This document shows positions 63,531 through 64,000 of a stretch of DNA of 64,000 bases, one piece after another. The DNA is from Bacteroides luti (GTDB lineage Bacteria; Bacteroidota; Bacteroidia; Bacteroidales; Bacteroidaceae). The stretch spans positions 1 to 64,000 of the forward strand of contig NZ_FQTV01000003.1 in NCBI RefSeq assembly GCF_900128905.1. The letters are read 5' to 3'. The notes beneath the pieces are model-generated. The model searched no databases, was not told the DNA's origin, and was given only the letters and a program-made list of their open reading frames with translations. Within the stretch, counting starts at the first letter, position 1, and every line of letters begins with the position of its first letter. A program made the translations under genes and the position numbers.

Positions 63531-64000
63531 TTATTTATCGGCATGTCCACCTCCGGTTGTTGGCCAATATAAGTTTTGATACAGGTATGTATTTTCTTTT
63601 GTATTGTCGGGTGATGCATATTGCATATCCGATATGGAGATCGGATTCAGATAGTATGCTTCGTGCCAGTTGTAACCGTTCTTCAGGTCATTGGTTGATG
63701 ACATGCTTCGGCTGTACGGACGCAGGTACTTACTTAAGTCCTTACTGCTTACTATTGAATTGTTTGATCCGTCGGAGATAATAGTCACTGGTTTGCCACT
63801 TGCGTCTACCAGATAATTCTGATACATGCTGTCCCAGAAATTCACTCCTTCCGGAACCCACTTCGTGGTTAGCATTCTGTCAAATGATCTCCAGCGAATC
63901 AGGTCGGTGTAACGCTGACCTTCACTGAACATCTCGTTCATTCTTTCACGACGGATGTTATATAATGTCTTGCTCACCATGGCTGTACCCGAGTATACAC
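63531..64000 (-). CDS. SusD/RagB-family lipoprotein, C-terminal part (cut by window edge)
   Basis: The visible 156 residues are the C-terminal end of a SusD-like protein; the frame stays open to the window edge (YSGTAMVSKTLYNIRRERMNE), so the gene starts outside. Marks are the helix IRRERMNEMFSEGQRYTDLIRW, the classic C-terminal landmark, then FDRML and the closing PISISDMQYASPDN with NLYWPTTGG. It belongs to another polysaccharide utilization locus reading leftwards and ending here, separated from the caspase-like gene by a terminator. Confidence 0.88.
   Translation of the reverse strand, partial: VYSGTAMVSKTLYNIRRERMNEMFSEGQRYTDLIRWRSFDRMLTTKWVPEGVNFWDSMYQNYLVDASGKPVTIISDGSNNSIVSSKDLSKYLRPYSRSMSSTNDLKNGYNWHEAYYLNPISISDMQYASPDNTKENTYLYQNLYWPTTGGGHADK

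Overview
The window comes from an AT-rich member of the Bacteroidota, most likely a Bacteroides or close relative in the Bacteroidales. The evidence is a SusC/SusD pair, a one-piece hybrid two-component sensor/regulator, a Wzi-family capsule protein, many Bacteroides-style lipoproteins, and promoter boxes of the TAnnTTTG type. Species cannot be fixed from the sequence alone. I saw no rRNA, tRNA, CRISPR array, transposase or integrase.

Layout. (1) 397-1940, minus strand: a sugar mutarotase and a WecA-type polyprenyl-phosphate sugar-1-phosphate transferase that primes surface glycan synthesis. (2) 2209-11028, minus strand: a tight six-gene operon encoding what looks like a trans-envelope machine. 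In transcription order it has a lipoprotein with a von Willebrand A (vWA) fold, a three-helix membrane protein, a tubulin/FtsZ-like protein, a 1177-residue protein with an actin/Hsp70 ATPase core, a MotA/ZorA-like membrane protein with a long cytoplasmic tail, and a MotB/ZorB-like protein with an OmpA-like end. This is the best candidate for a poorly described system. (3) 11407-11494: four TGTACA boxes at exact 22-bp spacing, three of them inside a perfect 50-bp palindrome. (4) 11657-13504: a small lipoprotein and a Wzi-family outer-membrane protein. (5) 13646-33810, minus strand: a roughly 20-kb surface-polysaccharide operon. It starts with CDP-glucose synthesis and dehydration (rfbF, rfbG), continues with an RmlC-like epimerase, a flippase, a polymerase, a DegT aminotransferase, four tandem WbqC paralogues (one broken by an in-frame amber codon), many glycosyltransferases and hexapeptide acyltransferases, and ends with a teichoic-acid-type glycerophosphotransferase. 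(6) 34633-37955: two closely related GH16 lipoproteins in opposite orientation flanking a BspA-like leucine-rich-repeat protein. (7) 38065-42025: a membrane acyltransferase, a nucleotidyltransferase-aminotransferase fusion and a sugar epimerase. (8) 42388-60209: a polysaccharide utilization locus. It contains the hybrid two-component regulator, a carboxylesterase, SusC, SusD, a surface lipoprotein, a CE1-type esterase and two GH3 glycosidases. The esterases and GH3 enzymes suggest an acylated beta-linked plant or microbial glycan, but the substrate is not determined. (9) 60474-63179: a protein joining seven FG-GAP/VCBS-like propeller blades to a caspase-like protease domain. (10) 63531-64000: the C-terminal end of another SusD-like protein, cut by the window edge.

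How the parts work together. Regions 1, 4, 5 and 7 supply enzymes for building, flipping, polymerising and anchoring a capsule or exopolysaccharide. Region 8 captures and degrades an external glycan under control of its own sensor. Region 2 sits between the priming transferase and the Wzi gene but shares no obvious enzymology with either. Its components point to an energised, nucleotide-controlled structure crossing the inner membrane and periplasm, related in its membrane half to the ZorAB motor of Zorya defence.
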